The notes: generated by a model not told the origin, from the letters alone. 64,000 nt of DNA from Nitrososphaerota archaeon (GCA_021325615.1 JAJPGU010000003.1:1-64000); one strand, 5' to 3'; shown: positions 8,733-18,262, counted from the stretch's first letter. Made by a program: numbers and translations.

Positions 8733-9365
8733 TTAGAGCGTAATGATGGCCTTTTTCTGTTCCTTTGTCAAGAGTCGGTATCCCTGCTTGTCGATGATCG
8801 CGACGTTGATTCCGTCACCAGTTCCGATGTTTCTGGTTATCGCAGCCTTGACTGCGCGCAGGGCTATCAGTTTGCCCTCCTCTACTGTAAGGCCGTCGCG
8901 GTATTCGCTTTCAAGAAGCCCGTAAGCCACGGGTGAGCCGCTTCCCGTAGTCACATAGTTTTTCCTGTCAAGCGAGCCGAACATGTCGATGTTGTACAGG
9001 GCAGGCCCCGTTTTGTCATATCCGCCGACTAGAATATCCGCGATGAATGGGTAGTACCTGTTCTGGAAGAAAATGAGCGAGGCAAGTCTTGCGATTGACT
9101 TGATCGGAAGGTATTCACTCTTCTCAATCCTGTGTATGTTGCAGTGGTACCTCAGCATGTCGGTTACATTCTGGGCGTCTGCAACCCCTCCTGCTATTGT
9201 CATGCCGGCGTGGTTGTCTATCTTTTGAATTTTCATGGTGTTGTTGTTCGCTATGAAATAGCCCGCGCTTGCCCTCATGTCTGCGCAAAGGACAACGCCA
9301 TCGGTGCAGGTTATTCCTACCGTGGTCGTCCCATGAAATGTGTGTTGTTCAATGTAGTCTGACAA
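8733..9365 (-). CDS. psmB: Proteasome beta subunit
   Basis: A 210-residue N-terminal-nucleophile hydrolase. A 12-residue propeptide ends in HG, exposing catalytic Thr13 (TTTVGI). Asp29 and Lys45 correspond to mature Asp17 and Lys33 of the catalytic triad. GSGSPVAYGLLE near residue 133 is the usual conserved loop. It forms the proteolytic rings of the 20S proteasome in the cytoplasm. The start is TTG at 9365, chosen because a strong GGAG ribosome-binding site sits 8 nt upstream (9374-9377) and no in-frame ATG fits. A TATTTAAA box at about 9412-9419 gives a leader of about 25 nt, so this gene is not leaderless, unlike many neighbours. Confidence 0.95.
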   Translation of the reverse strand: MSDYIEQHTFHGTTTVGITCTDGVVLCADMRASAGYFIANNNTMKIQKIDNHAGMTIAGGVADAQNVTDMLRYHCNIHRIEKSEYLPIKSIARLASLIFFQNRYYPFIADILVGGYDKTGPALYNIDMFGSLDRKNYVTTGSGSPVAYGLLESEYRDGLTVEEGKLIALRAVKAAITRNIGTGDGINVAIIDKQGYRLLTKEQKKAIITL

Positions 9366-9470
9366 ATAACATTCTCCTAACTAGAGATACTATCACTAGC
9401 AAGGCACCCGTTTAAATAACTTTGTATTGTTGTGGGATATCGATAAATAACGAGATTTGAGGAAAATCTC

Positions 9471-10511
9471 ATGCCTTCCCATGTGATGGAACTTCCAAGG
9501 CAGATTGTCGTGGGTGAAAAGAACATCGGCGAGATTGGGAATTTCCTGCGGGGCCTTTCCGACCCTGCAAAGATCTCTCTTGTGTCGGGCGACCAAGTGC
9601 GAAGGATTACCCATGAGAAGGTTTCAAGGTCGCTTGCCGGTTCCAAGATTAGGAGTGTATGGCACAGGTGCACAAGCAATGACGTCGATTCTGCCGAGAA
9701 GACCCTGCTTGAGATAAAAAGGGATGTCAGCGACCTCATCGTGGGGATTGGCGGGGGAAGATCCGTCGATATTGCTAAGATGATTGCCTTCAAACTAAAG
9801 AGGCCTTTTGTAAGCGTCCCAACCTCGGCCTCGCATGACGGGATCGCAAGCCCGTTTGTATCGCTGCGCGGGGACAAGCCATACTCCATAATTGCCACCG
9901 CTCCACTTGGGGTCTTCGTGGACATTGAGATCCTAAAGAAGGCGCCCCATAGGCTTCTTGCAAGCGGGTGTGGAGACCTTATGGCAAAGGTGACGGCGGT
10001 CAGGGACTGGGAGCTTGCTAGGGACAAGGTAGGCGAGTATTTCGGCACATATGCCGCAAACCTTGCTTCCATGAGCGCAAAGATAGTGATCGACAATTCC
10101 AAGAATTTCAAGAAGAGGCCTGATGTCAGGATGATCGTGGAGGCCCTCATAAGCTCGGGCGTCGCTGCCTGCATCGCGGGTTCCAGCAGGCCGTGCTCTG
10201 GCGCCGAGCACCTTTTCTCACATGCCGTCGACTATTTACACCCCGGCATTGGGCTACATGGTGAAAAGTGCGGGATTGGGGCTATACTGATTGCCAAGCT
10301 CCAGGGCCAGGACTGGAAGAAGATAATCCAGATGCTGAAAAACGTCGGGGCGCCCACTACCGCAAGGGAGATAGGGCTGCAGCCGGAAATCCTGGCGGAG
10401 GCACTCTGCATTGCGCAGTCCCTCAGGCCTGAGAGATACACAATCCTAAGCGAGATAAAGATGACCAGGCAAAAGGCCCTGGTCCTTGCAAAAAGTACCG
10501 GCGTGCTCTAG
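9471..10511 (+). CDS. egsA: sn-glycerol-1-phosphate dehydrogenase
   Basis: 346 residues of the iron/zinc alcohol-dehydrogenase-like G1PDH family. The NAD(P)-binding loop is GIGGGRSVDIAK (about 89-100), and the metal-site elements are SASHDGIASP, GAEHLFSHA and GLHGEKCG with their His/Asp residues. It reduces dihydroxyacetone phosphate to glycerol-1-phosphate, the committed step for archaeal ether lipids. ATAAATAA (about 9443-9450) lies 25 nt before the ATG at 9471, suggesting a leaderless message; ATG 9486 is an alternative start. The stop interlocks with that of the convergent FKBP gene through one CTAG. Confidence 0.95.
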   Translation: MPSHVMELPRQIVVGEKNIGEIGNFLRGLSDPAKISLVSGDQVRRITHEKVSRSLAGSKIRSVWHRCTSNDVDSAEKTLLEIKRDVSDLIVGIGGGRSVDIAKMIAFKLKRPFVSVPTSASHDGIASPFVSLRGDKPYSIIATAPLGVFVDIEILKKAPHRLLASGCGDLMAKVTAVRDWELARDKVGEYFGTYAANLASMSAKIVIDNSKNFKKRPDVRMIVEALISSGVAACIAGSSRPCSGAEHLFSHAVDYLHPGIGLHGEKCGIGAILIAKLQGQDWKKIIQMLKNVGAPTTAREIGLQPEILAEALCIAQSLRPERYTILSEIKMTRQKALVLAKSTGVL

Positions 10512-11263
10512 GCTGCCTTTGGCTGTGCCGGCTTTGCCTCGGCTGCCTTTTGTTCTGCCGGTTTCTCCTGAGGCTTGGCCTTGGTGTAGGACTCGACGAA
10601 GCTTATCTTCTCGAGTTTGGTGACAAACTTGAATATCTCGTTTGCTATTGCCCGCTTTACCACTTGTAGGCCCTCCATCATCATCGCCTCATCCGGTATG
10701 TTGATGTCAAGCTGCGTCCCCTTTATCTCAAACTTGAGCTTGGACTCGTCAAGCGGGAACCTCCTTTTGAGCAGTCCCATTACCTTGTCTTGGTCGGTGT
10801 CAAGTGACTTGACAACGTTTACGTCATAGAGAATGGTTTTTCCTGCAAACCTGTGATTGAAATCTACTTGTACCCTGCCGGAACCGATGAACCTGACAAT
10901 TCCGGTCCTGTCGTCAAGCTCTATCGTGTCCCCTACGGAAACCTTATCGGCATCGTCGCCGAGCTTTCGCAGCGGGATCATCCTGACCTTGCCCGTGTCG
11001 CGTGCGCCAAATCCCTTCTCGGGGGGCACTTCGACTGTGAGCTTGTCCCCAGAACCTGCTGCAAGGAGGGCATCATCAAGACCCTTGAGCACCCAAGACT
11101 CGCCCACTGAAACAAGCCTTGGTTGGTACTTGATGTTTGCATCAAAAATGTTGCTTGACTTTGCATCGGCTTCCCTTGTCGTTTCAAAGACTTGGTTGGT
11201 GTCCTTTACCTTGGCAGTGTAATCCACCAGAATGAGGGTGCCTTTTTGGAAAGCCAACGTCAT
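10508..11263 (-). CDS. FKBP-type peptidyl-prolyl isomerase (SlyD-like, long archaeal form)
   Basis: 251 residues. An FKBP domain (about 1-90, with GESWVLKGLDDALLAAGSGD and VEVPPEKGFG) is interrupted by the insert-in-flap domain (about 90-145), as in SlyD. A C-terminal domain of about 60 residues follows, then a low-complexity Lys/Pro/Ala tail (EKPAEQKAAEAKPAQPKAA). It should isomerise Xaa-Pro bonds and act as a cytosolic chaperone. The long archaeal form is common in this phylum. It converges with egsA and shares the CTAG at 10508-10511 as stop. The Ala/Pro/Lys tail is repetitive and likely disordered. Confidence 0.9.
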   Translation of the reverse strand: MTLAFQKGTLILVDYTAKVKDTNQVFETTREADAKSSNIFDANIKYQPRLVSVGESWVLKGLDDALLAAGSGDKLTVEVPPEKGFGARDTGKVRMIPLRKLGDDADKVSVGDTIELDDRTGIVRFIGSGRVQVDFNHRFAGKTILYDVNVVKSLDTDQDKVMGLLKRRFPLDESKLKFEIKGTQLDINIPDEAMMMEGLQVVKRAIANEIFKFVTKLEKISFVESYTKAKPQEKPAEQKAAEAKPAQPKAA

Positions 11264-11300
11264 CGATCCTCTTTGTTCCTTATATTAAGTTAACATGGAT

Positions 11301-12443
11301 TCAGAGTGCTTTTAGTTTCTCTTCAGCTACTTTGAGTGCCTCGGGATTTGTCTTGTGCCCCATCATGTCAAGAGTCGAGTGGATTGCCGATATTGTTCTC
11401 ATCACGTGGTACTTGTCGACCTCTCCCATGCATCCTACCCTGAACACTTTTCCCTTTAGTTCGCCGAAGCCCCCTGCGACAAGTACACGGAACTTTTCTG
11501 AGAGCGTTCCCCGGAAGGTTTTGTCGTCTAGGCCCTGCAAATAGTTCAGGGCAATCACAACGGTGGAACGCGCATCCTCCTTTGCAAAGGGCGAAAGACC
11601 AAGCGCACTCAGCCCGCTGTAAAACGCATCGGAGCATATCCTGTGCCTGCGTACCCTCTTTTCCATTCCCTCCTCCAGTATCATGTCAAGAGCTTCCTTG
11701 TATGCATAAAGCAGAGGTATTGCTGGGGTGAAAGGAGTCTCCTTGTTCTCGTCATAATACTTGAAGTAGCGTGCCATGTTAAAGTAGAATGTCGGGGGCT
11801 GGTTTGCAATCATGTGCTTTTTTGCCTTTGCACTCACTGCTATAGGCGAGATTCCCGGTGGCGCTGCAAGCGCTTTTTGCGCTCCCGTAACGCAGACATC
11901 TATGCCCCACTTGTCCATGTGCAGTTCCTCGCCGCCCACTATGGATACGCCGTCCACTACAAAGAACGAGTCGTTCCTTGCGGTAAGGGAGGATATCTTG
12001 TCCAGATATTTTACCATCGTACCGGTGGAAGTTTCATTCCATACCACATAGAATGCCTTGACATCCTTGTTGTTATCAAATGCCTCCTTTACCTGATCAA
12101 AGCTTGCGTTCTGACCGAATGGTGTCTGTAGTTTGATGACACTTGCTCCAGCCCATTCAAGCATTGTTGCAAGCCTGCTGCTAAACTCGCCGTTGACTGG
12201 AATTATCACCTTGTCCCCCTTCTTCACCATGTTTACTACGGAGGCTTCTACGGCGCCTGTGCCGGAGGCGCTAAGGGCAACAACGTCTCCAGTAGTATCA
12301 AAGATCTTCTGGCTCTTGTCGACTACGTCCGAGTATAATTTTACAAAATCTTTGCTCCTGTGGTTTATCATATGAGTAAACATTGCACGCGTTACTCTTT
12401 CCGGAACGTTGGTCGGTCCGGGCAGCATCACCAGATATTCCAA
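11301..12443 (-). CDS. Class V aminotransferase (serine/alanine-glyoxylate type)
   Basis: 380 residues of the AGXT/SGAT family. The start MLPGPTNVPERV is diagnostic; the PLP-binding segment is TGAQKALAAPPG with the Schiff-base lysine near residue 195, and the preceding FVVDGVSIVGGEE supplies the cofactor Asp. It transfers amino groups between Ser/Ala and glyoxylate or pyruvate, so it may feed glycine/serine metabolism. The specific substrate is not resolved by sequence. The gene stands alone between the FKBP and NMN adenylyltransferase genes, all on the minus strand. Confidence 0.88.
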   Translation of the reverse strand: MEYLVMLPGPTNVPERVTRAMFTHMINHRSKDFVKLYSDVVDKSQKIFDTTGDVVALSASGTGAVEASVVNMVKKGDKVIIPVNGEFSSRLATMLEWAGASVIKLQTPFGQNASFDQVKEAFDNNKDVKAFYVVWNETSTGTMVKYLDKISSLTARNDSFFVVDGVSIVGGEELHMDKWGIDVCVTGAQKALAAPPGISPIAVSAKAKKHMIANQPPTFYFNMARYFKYYDENKETPFTPAIPLLYAYKEALDMILEEGMEKRVRRHRICSDAFYSGLSALGLSPFAKEDARSTVVIALNYLQGLDDKTFRGTLSEKFRVLVAGGFGELKGKVFRVGCMGEVDKYHVMRTISAIHSTLDMMGHKTNPEALKVAEEKLKAL

Positions 12444-12486
12444 ATAAATTTCTCCATTCCCTAAAATTATAGACCATTATTTATAA

Positions 12487-12984
12487 CTACAGAATTTCGG
12501 ACAGGCGTTTCGTTGCATTTATTCTGACAAGAACCGACCTCGTGCCCTCAGGCACAAGACCTGACCAGTCCCTGTCCGCTGCGATCATCTCCCGGATGTT
12601 TGTCCCAGAAACCACATCCCTGTTCAAGAGAGGTACTGGTACCACCCTGATGCCCCGCCTCTGGTATAGCGAGATGGTAAAGTCGTCGTTTGAAAATACG
12701 ACATCATAATTAGGAACGATCGAGTCCACATGGTAGGTCCACCGTTCGTGATCTCCTATATCTGGGACGAAGTAAATCTCGATCCTCGCCTTGGCCTTGG
12801 CGTCAAGTGAAGATAGTATCATTTCCTTCCTTTCTTCCGCGGTAAAGGGGTTCCTTCTCTCGTTGCTTTTGTTTGAGCTTCCTATGCCTATCCAGAGTTT
12901 CTCTACCTGAGACAGGGCAAAATTTACTGCGGCAAGGTGTCCTACATGGAATGGCTGAAACCTTCCAATTAGTAGGCCGTTCAT
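12487..12984 (-). CDS. Nicotinamide-nucleotide adenylyltransferase
   Basis: 165 residues of the archaeal NMNAT family. The nucleotide-binding motif GRFQPFHVGH lies at residues 7-16. The second element is GTNIREMIAADRDWSGLVPE, containing the ISSTxIR-like loop (SGTNIR) near residue 130. It makes NAD from NMN and ATP in the cytosol. Length is typical. It lies upstream of the class V aminotransferase on the same strand, but the gap of about 45 nt with AT-rich sequence suggests separate transcription. Confidence 0.92.
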   Translation of the reverse strand: MNGLLIGRFQPFHVGHLAAVNFALSQVEKLWIGIGSSNKSNERRNPFTAEERKEMILSSLDAKAKARIEIYFVPDIGDHERWTYHVDSIVPNYDVVFSNDDFTISLYQRRGIRVVPVPLLNRDVVSGTNIREMIAADRDWSGLVPEGTRSVLVRINATKRLSEIL

Positions 12985-13052
12985 TGCCAGACTCTTGCTG
13001 CCTTATTTAAAAAACCATTGCTATCGCAGGCAGTCGCAGGGTGTGAGGTCGC

Positions 13053-13247
13053 TCATTCCGCCATAGAGATGCGTGCGGGGATGAACGCATTCTGCCTAGC
13101 CTCCGCGAAGCACCCCTGATGAAACCTTTCCGCGGTCCTCCTGCCGCATTTTGTGCAGATTTGCTGGATGGGCCTCTTGCACTCTGAACACTGGGAGTAT
13201 CCGACGAGCTCCTCTCCACAAGTCCTGCAGATTTTGTCAGGCATCAC
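13053..13247 (-). CDS. Small zinc-ribbon protein
   Basis: A 64-residue protein with four CxxC-type knuckles: CRTC, CSEC and CTKC, plus HQGC. The arrangement can bind two zinc ions. There is no other domain. Proteins like this in archaea are often nucleic-acid or protein adaptors, but no role can be assigned. It lies upstream of the NMNAT gene on the same strand. The overlapping alternative frame at 13007-13219 lacks the cysteine pattern and is rejected. Confidence 0.6.
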   Translation of the reverse strand: MMPDKICRTCGEELVGYSQCSECKRPIQQICTKCGRRTAERFHQGCFAEARQNAFIPARISMAE

Positions 13248-13403
13248 TTTCTCACGCTTTCATCTAAGCACAACGTGAAACTTTAACCGAGTGCAAATAG
13301 TTCCCATATGTCACATGTCAAACCCGGGCAGTCCCGGGGGACCCATAACCTACGATATGACTCAAAAAGGAAAGGTACTTTATGATTACCGGTTTACAGT
13401 CTG

Positions 13404-13628
13404 GTGGAATTGGACGAATGCAAGCGTTGTGGGCATCCTAAGGAAGACCATAAGGGAAGGGCATTGGTCTGCATGAAGCGGGAGGGCGTCGAGCCCGACA
13501 TCCTCTGCGACTGCTACTGGTTTGACGACGGCAAGGAGCATATCCTTCCCCTTCGGAAGGGCGGGCGCCTTGGCGGTGCGCAGCAGGGCGGCGCGGAAGA
13601 AAATAAAATAAAAAAAGAAAGGATTTAG
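13404..13628 (+). CDS. Small zinc-binding protein with C-terminal Gly/Lys tail
   Basis: 74 residues from a GTG start. The N-terminal half has CKRCGHPKEDHKG, then CMK and CDCYWFDD, a compact Cys/His set fit for one zinc. The C-terminal 25 residues are Gly, Gln and Lys rich and probably disordered. An AT-rich ACTTTATG (about 13378-13385) lies about 25 nt before the GTG, in line with leaderless transcription. It converges on pstS and overlaps its end by 4 nt. Function unknown. Confidence 0.55.
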   Translation: MELDECKRCGHPKEDHKGRALVCMKREGVEPDILCDCYWFDDGKEHILPLRKGGRLGGAQQGGAEENKIKKERI

Positions 13629-14818
13629 AGTTTTGGCGCAAGGTTGAGTCCGGTTCTTGCAGAAACTACGACTATGGATGTAATCGCAACCGCAAGCACT
13701 AGGGCTGCAACAGGACCAAATTCTGGCACGGCGCTCATAGGCGAGCCGTTGAACTGTATCTCGGCAAGTCCCTGCTGGTCGATCTTCTTTATCGAGTCAG
13801 GCAACGGAACGTAAAGAAGCGATGTTGCATACTGCTGGCCATCGTTGACTATCCAGTTTAGGAAGTTTACTACTTCTTTTGCCTTGTCAGGAGTTTCGCC
13901 GCTTATTTGTCCCATGTCCTTGTAGACCATGACGTAGGTCAGGGTCGATATTGGATAGGCGTTGTCCCCAGGCTGGTTCACAATCGATACCTGTGACCAG
14001 TCTCCATCAGCGGTTGGGAGATTCGATCCGGCTGCTGCTGCATCGGCTGCAACAGTTGCTATCGTAGGCTCTACAAATGCTGTCTTGTCCGCATTCTGGA
14101 CGACCGCATAGGTAAAGTTGTTTTGGTAAGCATATGCCAGCTCGACATAACCGCATGCGTACGGTGTGGTCTTGACTATGTTTGCCACGCCTGCATTCCC
14201 CTGTGCGCCCGTACCCACTGGCCAGGGAACGACCTTGCCTTGACCTACCGTGCTCTTCCAATCAGGGCTTACCTTGGACAGGTAGTCCGTAAACGCGTAG
14301 GTTGTGCCCGAACCGTCTGCACGGTGTGCAATCAGGATCTTCTGATTTGGAAGATTCACTCCTGGGTTGAGACTGGTAATTGCGGGATCATTCCACGAGT
14401 TTATTTTTCCCATGAAGATCTGTGCAATCACTGGGCCCGTTAGCTTGAGGCCTCCATTGACACCTGGAATGTTGTAGGATATGGTGATACCGCCCAGCGA
14501 ATCTGGAATGGTCAGGACTCCCGGTGCCGCTGCCTCCTCGTTTGGCTGCAGTGGCGCGTCAGAGGCTGCAAAATCGACAGTCTTCTTTTCAAGCAGGTTG
14601 ATTCCCGCCCCGCTTCCTATGGACTGGTAGTTCAGCTGTATGTTGGAATGCAAGTTGTTGTACTGTACTCTCCAAGTGTCCATCAACGGAAAGATGAATG
14701 TCGATCCGGCGCCTGTGATCGTATAGGATTGACCGCTCGTCTGTGCCCTTGCGGGCATTGTAGCTGCCGGTACTGTCAGCAATAGCACGAGTGCTACTGC
14801 CAAGAAAGTTTTCTTCAT
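13625..14818 (-). CDS. pstS: Phosphate ABC transporter substrate-binding protein with PEFG anchor
   Basis: About 397 residues. A signal peptide (about 1-26, ending ARA-Q) precedes the PstS fold. GAGSTFIFPLMDTW is the first phosphate-binding loop, FAASDAPLQPNE the second, and RADGSGTTYAFTDYLSK the third. The C-terminus is a PEFG-type tail: VPEFGPVAALVL, a hydrophobic helix and a short basic end. The binding protein is thus probably anchored by archaeosortase processing rather than by the lipobox usual for archaeal or bacterial binding proteins. The ATG at 14818 is preceded by an in-frame TTG at 14821. It has its own promoter although it is the last gene of the pst cluster, consistent with a need for excess binding protein. 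Confidence 0.93.
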   Translation of the reverse strand: MKKTFLAVALVLLLTVPAATMPARAQTSGQSYTITGAGSTFIFPLMDTWRVQYNNLHSNIQLNYQSIGSGAGINLLEKKTVDFAASDAPLQPNEEAAAPGVLTIPDSLGGITISYNIPGVNGGLKLTGPVIAQIFMGKINSWNDPAITSLNPGVNLPNQKILIAHRADGSGTTYAFTDYLSKVSPDWKSTVGQGKVVPWPVGTGAQGNAGVANIVKTTPYACGYVELAYAYQNNFTYAVVQNADKTAFVEPTIATVAADAAAAGSNLPTADGDWSQVSIVNQPGDNAYPISTLTYVMVYKDMGQISGETPDKAKEVVNFLNWIVNDGQQYATSLLYVPLPDSIKKIDQQGLAEIQFNGSPMSAVPEFGPVAALVLAVAITSIVVVSARTGLNLAPKL

Positions 14819-14881
14819 CAATCTTATGGAAAGAGGATACTTATTTACACATAATCAGAATAGATTACATAATTACTCATA

Positions 14882-14925
14882 GCCTATGTTGACTATATAG
14901 ATTCAGAAGATCAAGGGTTGTGACC
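14882..14925 (-). promoter_or_regulatory. pstS promoter with candidate phosphate operator
   Basis: Read on the minus strand: GGTCACAACC (14925-14916), a 15-nt gap, then the TATA box CTATATAG (14900-14893) with downstream TCAACATAG. The TATA end lies 72 nt from the annotated TTG (75 from the ATG) of pstS. The same box, gap and distance recur before pstC. Confidence 0.6.
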
Positions 14926-14935
14926 AGAAGAAAAC

Positions 14936-15562
14936 CTAGTGATGGCCCCGTTGACCCGTGACAATATAGTTTACCGATTCTCCGATGAATGCAGCGTGGT
15001 CGGCTATCCTCTCTAGATACCTCAGTACCAGCGCGTCGGCAAGCGCGCACTTTACGTTTCCTGAATTTATCAGCATCGGAAGGTGCTTGTTGTAGTACTT
15101 GTCTACCAGATCCTCGTCCGTTCGAAGTTCTTTTGCTTTTTCTAGGTCAAGGGTTGCAAATGATTGGACTGCCAGTGTTATCATGTGTTTTATCTCACCC
15201 GATAGCGTATAGATTACCTCGTTGCGGCATTCTGAAAGATCGCCAAACATGTCCCTTACCAATGTGATGTCATAGGCATAGCGCCCAAATCTGGTAAAGC
15301 CGTATGCTATCTCAAGCGAGGACCTTATCAGCCGAAAGTCGCTGGCAACCGGCTGGTATCTCAGCATCATGTCAAAGGTGAGGTCACCGACCTCGTCATA
15401 AAGCAAAAGTATCTCGTGAGAGAGATTGTAGGATTCCTGGCGGGCGTTTTTGCCTCCCAAGTATGAATCCAGCGCCAAGTTTATTGACTGCAGGGAAAGT
15501 GTCCCCATCTTTTCCATGAGAAATGACAGTTTTTGCAGGTGGGGATCGATTAGTCTTGTCAA
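14936..15562 (-). CDS. phoU: PhoU phosphate-signalling protein
   Basis: 208 residues with two PhoU three-helix bundles, seen in repeated segments such as RYQPVASDFRLIRSSLEIAY and LVLRYLERIADHAAFIGESV. The E/DxxxD-type metal-binding residues near the ends of each bundle (RIADHA) are kept. PhoU restrains the Pst transporter and phosphate signalling when phosphate is abundant. The start is a TTG at 15562 directly after the pstB stop (TAG then TTG), so it is translated with pstB. A separate AbrB-PhoU fusion lies divergent to the cluster. Confidence 0.9.
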   Translation of the reverse strand: MTRLIDPHLQKLSFLMEKMGTLSLQSINLALDSYLGGKNARQESYNLSHEILLLYDEVGDLTFDMMLRYQPVASDFRLIRSSLEIAYGFTRFGRYAYDITLVRDMFGDLSECRNEVIYTLSGEIKHMITLAVQSFATLDLEKAKELRTDEDLVDKYYNKHLPMLINSGNVKCALADALVLRYLERIADHAAFIGESVNYIVTGQRGHH

Positions 15563-16411
15563 CTAGCCAAACTGCCCCTGCACATACTTGGCCGTGATCT
15601 CATTCCTTGGATTTTCAAATATCTGCACGGTCTCACCAAATTCGACCAGCTCGCCTAGGTACATAAATCCTGTGTAATCTGACACCCTCACGGCCTGCTG
15701 CATGTTGTGGGTTACTATTATTATTGCATATTCTTTTTTCAGTTCTGTTATCATTTCCTCAATCTTTTGGGTAGCTATGGGGTCAAGGGCTGATGCTGGC
15801 TCATCCATAAGCAGCACCTCAGGCTGTATGGCAAGTGCGCGCGCTATGCAAAGTCGCTGCTGCTGCCCCCCGGAAAGGCTCATGCCGGGCTTTTTAAGAT
15901 CGTGCTTTACCTCGTCCCAGAGATATACCATTTCAAGGCACCCCTTTACTATCTGGTCAATTATTTCCCGATCCCTTACTCCGTTAAGTTTCAATCCTGC
16001 CGCCACATTGTCATAGATTGACATGGTAGGGAACGGGTTGGGTTTCTGGAATACCATTCCTATTTTCCTGCGGTGTATGATTGCGTCTTCCCGCGTTGAA
16101 TAAAGATCCTGCCCGTCCAGCAGCACCTTGCCCGTCACCTGGGCACCCTTTGAAAGCTCGTGCATCCTGTTGAGGCAGCGGAGGAACGTTGTCTTGCCGC
16201 AGCCTGACGGTCCTATGAGGGCGGTTACCGCTTTTTCTTTGAACTTCATGGTTACGTCCTTTACGGCAACCACACCGCTGTAGCTTGCGACAATATTTTC
16301 TGCAACCAATTTGTATTTTGATCTCTCAATAGCCGTTCTCACTATCGGTGCCCTCGTGATTGTTTCCACCCTATCCACCTCTTGCGATTCTAAATCGTCC
16401 CCCTCCTCCAC
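15563..16411 (-). CDS. pstB: Phosphate ABC transporter ATP-binding protein
   Basis: An ABC ATPase of up to 282 residues. Walker [10 protein letters not shown], the Q-loop [12 protein letters not shown], signature LSGGQQQRL, Walker [15 protein letters not shown] and the switch histidine VTHNMQQ are all present. It powers phosphate import by PstCA. The frame opens at GTG 16411, which overlaps pstA by 41 nt. GTG 16378, within GTGGATAG across the pstA stop, is an equally good start and gives a more usual length of 271 residues. The first 33 residues before the ABC core are acidic and unlike the family. Confidence 0.94.
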   Translation of the reverse strand: MEEGDDLESQEVDRVETITRAPIVRTAIERSKYKLVAENIVASYSGVVAVKDVTMKFKEKAVTALIGPSGCGKTTFLRCLNRMHELSKGAQVTGKVLLDGQDLYSTREDAIIHRRKIGMVFQKPNPFPTMSIYDNVAAGLKLNGVRDREIIDQIVKGCLEMVYLWDEVKHDLKKPGMSLSGGQQQRLCIARALAIQPEVLLMDEPASALDPIATQKIEEMITELKKEYAIIIVTHNMQQAVRVSDYTGFMYLGELVEFGETVQIFENPRNEITAKYVQGQFG

Positions 16412-17288
16412 CCTGTTTCCTCAAGAAAATGTACCTTATTCCGATGTTTAGTGAAAGCACGATCATGATAAGAACTAACGCAGCCCCCCACCCCTCAGCG
16501 ATGGAAGAATTGTATGGAAGTAGTGAGAGCCTCCAGATTCGAAGAGGGAGTGCATCAACGGGCTGGTCAAGACCAGAAAAGAATTGGCTGCTTCCAAGGA
16601 TTGTAAATATCAGAGGGGCTGTCTCTCCCCCGATCCTTGCCACTGCAAGCATAATCCCTGTAATGAGGCCGCTTTTCGCGCTGGTCAGCAGGATTCTTGT
16701 GATGACCACCCACCTCTTTATCCCCAGGGCGTATCCTGCTTCCCTGTAGGTCACCGGCACCAGCTTTAGGGACTCTTCCGTTGTTCTGGTGATTATTGGA
16801 AGCATTATAATCGAAAGAGCAAATGTTCCAGCCAAAATGGAGAAGCTGCCAAATGTCAGAACAATCATTACAAATGCAAAGAGCCCTATTACGATTGTTG
16901 GAAATTCTGCCAATACGTCATTGAAGAATCTCACCGTGTTTCCAAGCTTGTTGCTCCCAAACTCGGATAGGAAAATGCCCCCTAGAACTCCGACTGGAAC
17001 CCCTATGAGGCTTGACAGCCCAATAAGCAAGAGCGTGCCCTGTATCGCTGGCCCTACTCCCCCAAGCTGGCTCGACCCTACCGCACCAGGTATCTGGGTC
17101 AAAAAGTCGACGCTCAGTACTGGACCGCCGTTTCGTATCACTTCTATAAGGATGCTACCGAGAGGGACTACTGCCACTACCACGCAGCAAAATACAACTC
17201 CCTTTACAATCCTGTCAGTCATTAGCCTGGTAGGAATATTGTTCCTAAAGTGCTTCCTAAACTCGGCCCTCTGCTCTATCGTTATCAT
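16371..17288 (-). CDS. pstA: Phosphate ABC transporter permease
   Basis: 305 residues with six predicted membrane helices. The EAA-type coupling loop is [21 protein letters not shown] (about 180-200). It forms the membrane channel with PstC. The ATG overlaps the pstC stop (ATGA), so translation is coupled. The C-terminus ends in a glycine-rich stretch (KQGGGGGRF), whose coding sequence also holds the pstB start region. Confidence 0.93.
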   Translation of the reverse strand: MITIEQRAEFRKHFRNNIPTRLMTDRIVKGVVFCCVVVAVVPLGSILIEVIRNGGPVLSVDFLTQIPGAVGSSQLGGVGPAIQGTLLLIGLSSLIGVPVGVLGGIFLSEFGSNKLGNTVRFFNDVLAEFPTIVIGLFAFVMIVLTFGSFSILAGTFALSIIMLPIITRTTEESLKLVPVTYREAGYALGIKRWVVITRILLTSAKSGLITGIMLAVARIGGETAPLIFTILGSSQFFSGLDQPVDALPLRIWRLSLLPYNSSIAEGWGAALVLIMIVLSLNIGIRYIFLRKQGGGGGRFRIARGG

Positions 17289-18262
17289 GCCAAGACTGCC
17301 CCCTCGTGGGCTTTCAATACTCGTGAAACCAGCAATTGGGCTACGATGTTGATACCTATTGCCACGATGAAAAGTATGAGACCTATTCCTATGAGTGCCG
17401 CAAGATGAAGGCTGCCGGCAGATGCTTCTGCAAACTCGTTTGCTATAATACTTGACATTGTCTGTCCCGGGGCAAATAGTGAGGACGGGAATGCACTACT
17501 GCCCGTTGCATTTCCAATCAGCATTGTAACAGCCATGGTCTCCCCTACCGCGCGCCCAAGCCCCAGTATCGAAGCTCCCACAAGGCCGGATTTGGAATAT
17601 GGGACCACTGCCATCTTGAATACCTCCCACTTTGTCGCCCCAAGCATGTATGCCGCCTCCCTCTGACTGTTTGGAACCGCGATCATTATCTCCCTTGAGA
17701 TTGACGAAATGGTTGGAATGATCATGATGGCAAGAACTAGGCTTGCGGTAAAAATATCAAGACCAAACGGCGCGCCAGACAGGAACCAGACGCTGTTGCC
17801 AAAGGTACTGTTGAGAGGTGCCTCTATCCAGTTCCGGACATAATCCCTGAAAATATAGATTCCCCATAAACCATAGATCACACTGGGTACCGCGGCGAGA
17901 AGCTCTATCACGAAGGAAAGCGGCGTGCGCAGGAACTTGGGTGCAAGTTCGGACATGAACATCGCAATACCCATGCTGATGGGGACTCCGATGAGCATGG
18001 CAAGTCCCGCAGTCACAAAGGTTCCTGCAATATAGGGTGCAGCACCATAGGACTCTCTGCCCTCGACTGCATTCCAGCTAGAACCCGTAAGGAATGATAT
18101 TCCTTCCTTTGACCATATGGCAGAGGAGCCGTTTATGAGTTGAAAGACCATAAGTACAATGATCGCAAGGACGTAGGTGGCGGCGACGGCTGCGGCGATC
18201 TTGAAGACTTTGTCTCCCATATGAGATCCCCGTTTCATCTTAAGTGATTCCATCAAGGACAA
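17285..18262 (-). CDS. pstC: Phosphate ABC transporter permease
   Basis: 325 residues with about six membrane helices. The coupling loop REAAYMLGATKWEVFKMAV lies near 200-218, and the preceding conserved segment is IPTISSISREIM. It pairs with PstA. It is the first gene of the order pstC, pstA, pstB, phoU, pstS on the minus strand. Its promoter 72 nt upstream has the same box and TATA arrangement as pstS. Confidence 0.93.
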   Translation of the reverse strand: MSLMESLKMKRGSHMGDKVFKIAAAVAATYVLAIIVLMVFQLINGSSAIWSKEGISFLTGSSWNAVEGRESYGAAPYIAGTFVTAGLAMLIGVPISMGIAMFMSELAPKFLRTPLSFVIELLAAVPSVIYGLWGIYIFRDYVRNWIEAPLNSTFGNSVWFLSGAPFGLDIFTASLVLAIMIIPTISSISREIMIAVPNSQREAAYMLGATKWEVFKMAVVPYSKSGLVGASILGLGRAVGETMAVTMLIGNATGSSAFPSSLFAPGQTMSSIIANEFAEASAGSLHLAALIGIGLILFIVAIGINIVAQLLVSRVLKAHEGAVLA

